DNA from: CAKOSP01 sp964370545
Lineage (GTDB): Bacteria > Bacillota_I > Bacilli_A > RF39 > UBA660
DNA length: 8,975 nt
Assembly: GCA_964370545.1 (NCBI GenBank)
Contig: CAYJJQ010000023.1
Coordinates: forward strand, 1-8,975
Direction of reading: 5' to 3'
Positions 7,875 to 8,975 of this stretch are shown here, one piece after another; position 1 is the first letter of the stretch, and the number at the start of each line of letters is the position of its first letter. The notes under the pieces are model-generated. The model saw nothing but the letters and a program-made list of their open reading frames with translations. It ran no database searches and was not told where the DNA came from. Both the position numbers and the translations under genes were made by a program.

Positions 7875-7900
7875 AAAAAAAGTTAGATTTAATCTAACTT
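7875..7900 (-). terminator. Intrinsic terminator after the coiled-coil protein gene
   Basis: On the minus strand AAGTTAGA (7900-7893) pairs with TCTAACTT (7887-7880) across a TTAAA loop. Five more T (7879-7875) follow. It starts 5 bases after the stop codon of the coiled-coil gene. Confidence 0.87.
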
Positions 7901-7905
7901 TATTA

Positions 7906-8712
7906 TTACCAATTTATTAATTTTGCTTTTATTTTTCTTTCTCTTTGAAGTTCTGAGTTTCCACAAATATTATTTACAATATTATCAAGTTCTTCATTAG
8001 ATAAATTCAGTATGTTATTTTTCATTTTATACTGAATTATTTCCATTATAAGACTATCTAAAATAATACACATTTTCGGATTTCCCTGTGTTTGTGTTGA
8101 AATTGTGGAACTTGGAAAAACATTACTGATACCTAAATATATTTCAGATGAACAAGCTAATTTCATATTTCCATTTTTTATTTCTAAAGGAAAATATACA
8201 AATTCTTCGTAAATATTAATTACACCCTGATTTTTTCCGAATTCTAATTCTTTTATTTTAAAGTCATCTAAATATGGTTTGCATTCTTTGCTCATATTAA
8301 TTTTTTTATTAGCTATAACTACAACATCAATTATTTCATTTTTTGCATTTCTATAATTAGCTTTAAAAAGTTCGAAATTACTATAACCAAAATGACTTAA
8401 TGTTTTCATAAATGCATTTAACAAATTTTCTTCATCATCAAATAGCATTAAATTAAATATCTTTAATTGACTATTCAACTTTTCTTCTGCATTTTTGATA
8501 TCTATAATATAATTTTCTGCAGTTTCACTTAATTCAATTTTTGTTTGAGTATCTATTTCTTTTTCAATTAACTTAATTTTACTTTTAAGTAATTCAATTT
8601 CTTCTTTTTTACTTTCATAGTGTTTTGCTTTAATATTTTCTTCTATCACTTGCATTTGTCTTTTTAGTGCCCTAATGTTTTTTGACAAAATTTCTAATTC
8701 TAAATATTCCAT
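7906..8712 (-). CDS. Hypothetical protein with N-terminal coiled coil
   Basis: I cannot assign this 268-residue protein to a family. The start at 8712 is secure, with AAGGAG 5 bases upstream. Residues 1 to about 88 are charged and helical with heptad-like spacing of Leu/Ile (LEILSKNIRALKRQMQVIEE onward), predicting a coiled coil and probably a dimer. Residues about 90-232 look like a mixed alpha/beta domain: an amphipathic helix (NLLNAFMKTLSHFGY, 97-110), strands IIDVVVIAN (127-135) and EEFVYFPLEIKNGNMKLA (169-186), and a Ser/Thr/Gln stretch SSTISTQTQG (201-210). The end is Lys/Arg-rich. There is no signal peptide or membrane segment, so it is probably cytoplasmic. The order helix, strands, then an FPL-x-I-x-N-G-x strand pair is loosely reminiscent of a GAF-type sensory domain; this is a guess. 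The gene upstream ends in a receiver domain, but a terminator separates them. Cys residues at 144, 187, 215 and 250 form no obvious metal motif. Confidence 0.85.
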   Translation of the reverse strand: MEYLELEILSKNIRALKRQMQVIEENIKAKHYESKKEEIELLKSKIKLIEKEIDTQTKIELSETAENYIIDIKNAEEKLNSQLKIFNLMLFDDEENLLNAFMKTLSHFGYSNFELFKANYRNAKNEIIDVVVIANKKINMSKECKPYLDDFKIKELEFGKNQGVINIYEEFVYFPLEIKNGNMKLACSSEIYLGISNVFPSSTISTQTQGNPKMCIILDSLIMEIIQYKMKNNILNLSNEELDNIVNNICGNSELQRERKIKAKLINW

Positions 8713-8717
8713 AATTT

Positions 8718-8746
8718 CTCCTTACTTAGTTTAAGTATATATTATA
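8718..8746 (-). promoter_or_regulatory. -10 box and ribosome binding site of the coiled-coil gene
   Basis: On the minus strand TATAAT (8746-8741) is followed 17 bases later by a strong AAGGAG (8723-8718), then the ATG at 8712. The AAGGAG decides the start. The -10 call is weaker because no -35 is recognisable and the sequence is nearly pure A/T. Confidence 0.45.
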
Positions 8747-8751
8747 TTTTA

Positions 8752-8780
8752 TAAAAAAACAAATTATTTAATAATTTGTT
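8752..8780 (-). terminator. Intrinsic terminator overlapping the 3' end of the receiver gene
   Basis: On the minus strand AACAAATTAT (8780-8771) and ATAATTTGTT (8767-8758) form a perfect 10-bp stem with a TAA loop. Six T (8757-8752) follow the stem. The ascending arm lies inside the last codons of the receiver gene, and its stop codon TAA (8766-8764) is in the descending arm. The stem has only two G-C pairs but perfect symmetry. Confidence 0.75.
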
Positions 8781-8975
8781 CTAAAACTACTTTTATTTGA
8801 TCTTTACTAAATGGTTTTGCTACGTAATCAGAAAAACCTAGTTTGATATATTTATTTTTAGCTCCACTTATTGCATCTGCTGTTAATGCTATTACCGGGG
8901 TGTTAAAGTTTACATCTTCTTTTAATCTGATATATGTTTCTTCCCCACTTATCCCAGGCATCATTATATCCATTA
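8764..8975 (-). CDS. Response-regulator receiver domain, C-terminal part (hybrid kinase or regulator)
   Basis: The frame is open to the window edge and gives the last 69 full codons plus two bases of another. The fragment starts MDIMMPGISG, where the Asp (second visible residue) is the expected phospho-acceptor. The switch Thr is in ALTAD (31) and the conserved Lys in AKPF (53), so Asp to Lys is 51 residues, normal for a receiver. The fragment ends right after the last receiver helix, with no DNA-binding or Hpt domain following. The protein is therefore either a hybrid sensor kinase with a terminal receiver, which the GFSDYVAKPF wording favours, or a stand-alone receiver. The first visible ATG is not the start, because it lies inside the receiver fold. 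The signal sensed is unknown. Confidence 0.88.
   Translation of the reverse strand, partial: MDIMMPGISGEETYIRLKEDVNFNTPVIALTADAISGAKNKYIKLGFSDYVAKPFSKDQIKVVLEQIIK

Noticed and set aside
7824..7905. Possible metal-sensing riboswitch (yybP-ykoY type) before the cation ATPase
   Set aside because: The gap is only 82 bases, a third of it is the previous gene's terminator, and no conserved riboswitch core is visible.
1..8975. Recoding of TGA as Trp, as in some Mollicutes
   Set aside because: Trp is written TGG in the conserved proteins, and no long frame needs TGA read through.
1..8975. CRISPR array, insertion sequence, phage genes or tRNA
   Set aside because: No regularly spaced repeats, transposase or integrase motifs, or cloverleaf-like sequence were seen. 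The only inverted repeats are the short terminator hairpins.

Overview
The window is very AT-rich (roughly a quarter G+C by eye). Every supportable gene lies on the minus strand, so transcription runs from position 8975 towards 1. TGG encodes Trp, and TGA is not needed as a sense codon in any long frame, so the standard bacterial code fits. The low G+C, strong AGGAG-type ribosome binding sites, short U-tailed hairpin terminators and protein types point to a low-GC Bacillota or Bacilli/Mollicutes-like host chromosome. The genus cannot be named from this sequence.

Layout in the direction of transcription: (i) the C-terminal end of a response-regulator receiver domain, cut by the window edge (8764-8975); (ii) an unrecognised 268-residue protein with a long N-terminal coiled coil (7906-8712); (iii) a P2A-type calcium-transporting P-type ATPase (5229-7823); (iv) the Tex-family RNA-binding protein (3046-5166); (v) an RlmD/RlmCD-type 23S rRNA uracil-C5 methyltransferase (1806-2990), followed after 33 bases by (vi) an ABC ATP-binding subunit (973-1772) and, one base later, (vii) its ABC-2 type permease (211-971); (viii) the first 43 codons of a small Tyr/Asn-rich protein (1-130).

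The first four genes and the permease each end in an intrinsic terminator. TATAAT-like boxes sit directly behind most terminators, so most genes look like short independent transcription units. The exception is the rlmD-ABC ATPase-permease group, which looks like one operon driven by an extended -10 promoter lodged in the tail of the tex terminator.

The most notable observation is that both ABC genes are broken. Each has a reading-frame break of the same sense, and at each break the protein appears to lack roughly 10 to 15 residues that the family normally has. The pair is therefore annotated as pseudogenes, with assembly error as the main alternative. Otherwise this is mostly ordinary housekeeping and transport sequence. 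I found no phage genes, transposase, CRISPR array, tRNA or rRNA, and no convincing new multi-gene system. The coiled-coil protein next to the receiver gene and the small protein at the left edge are the least explained pieces.
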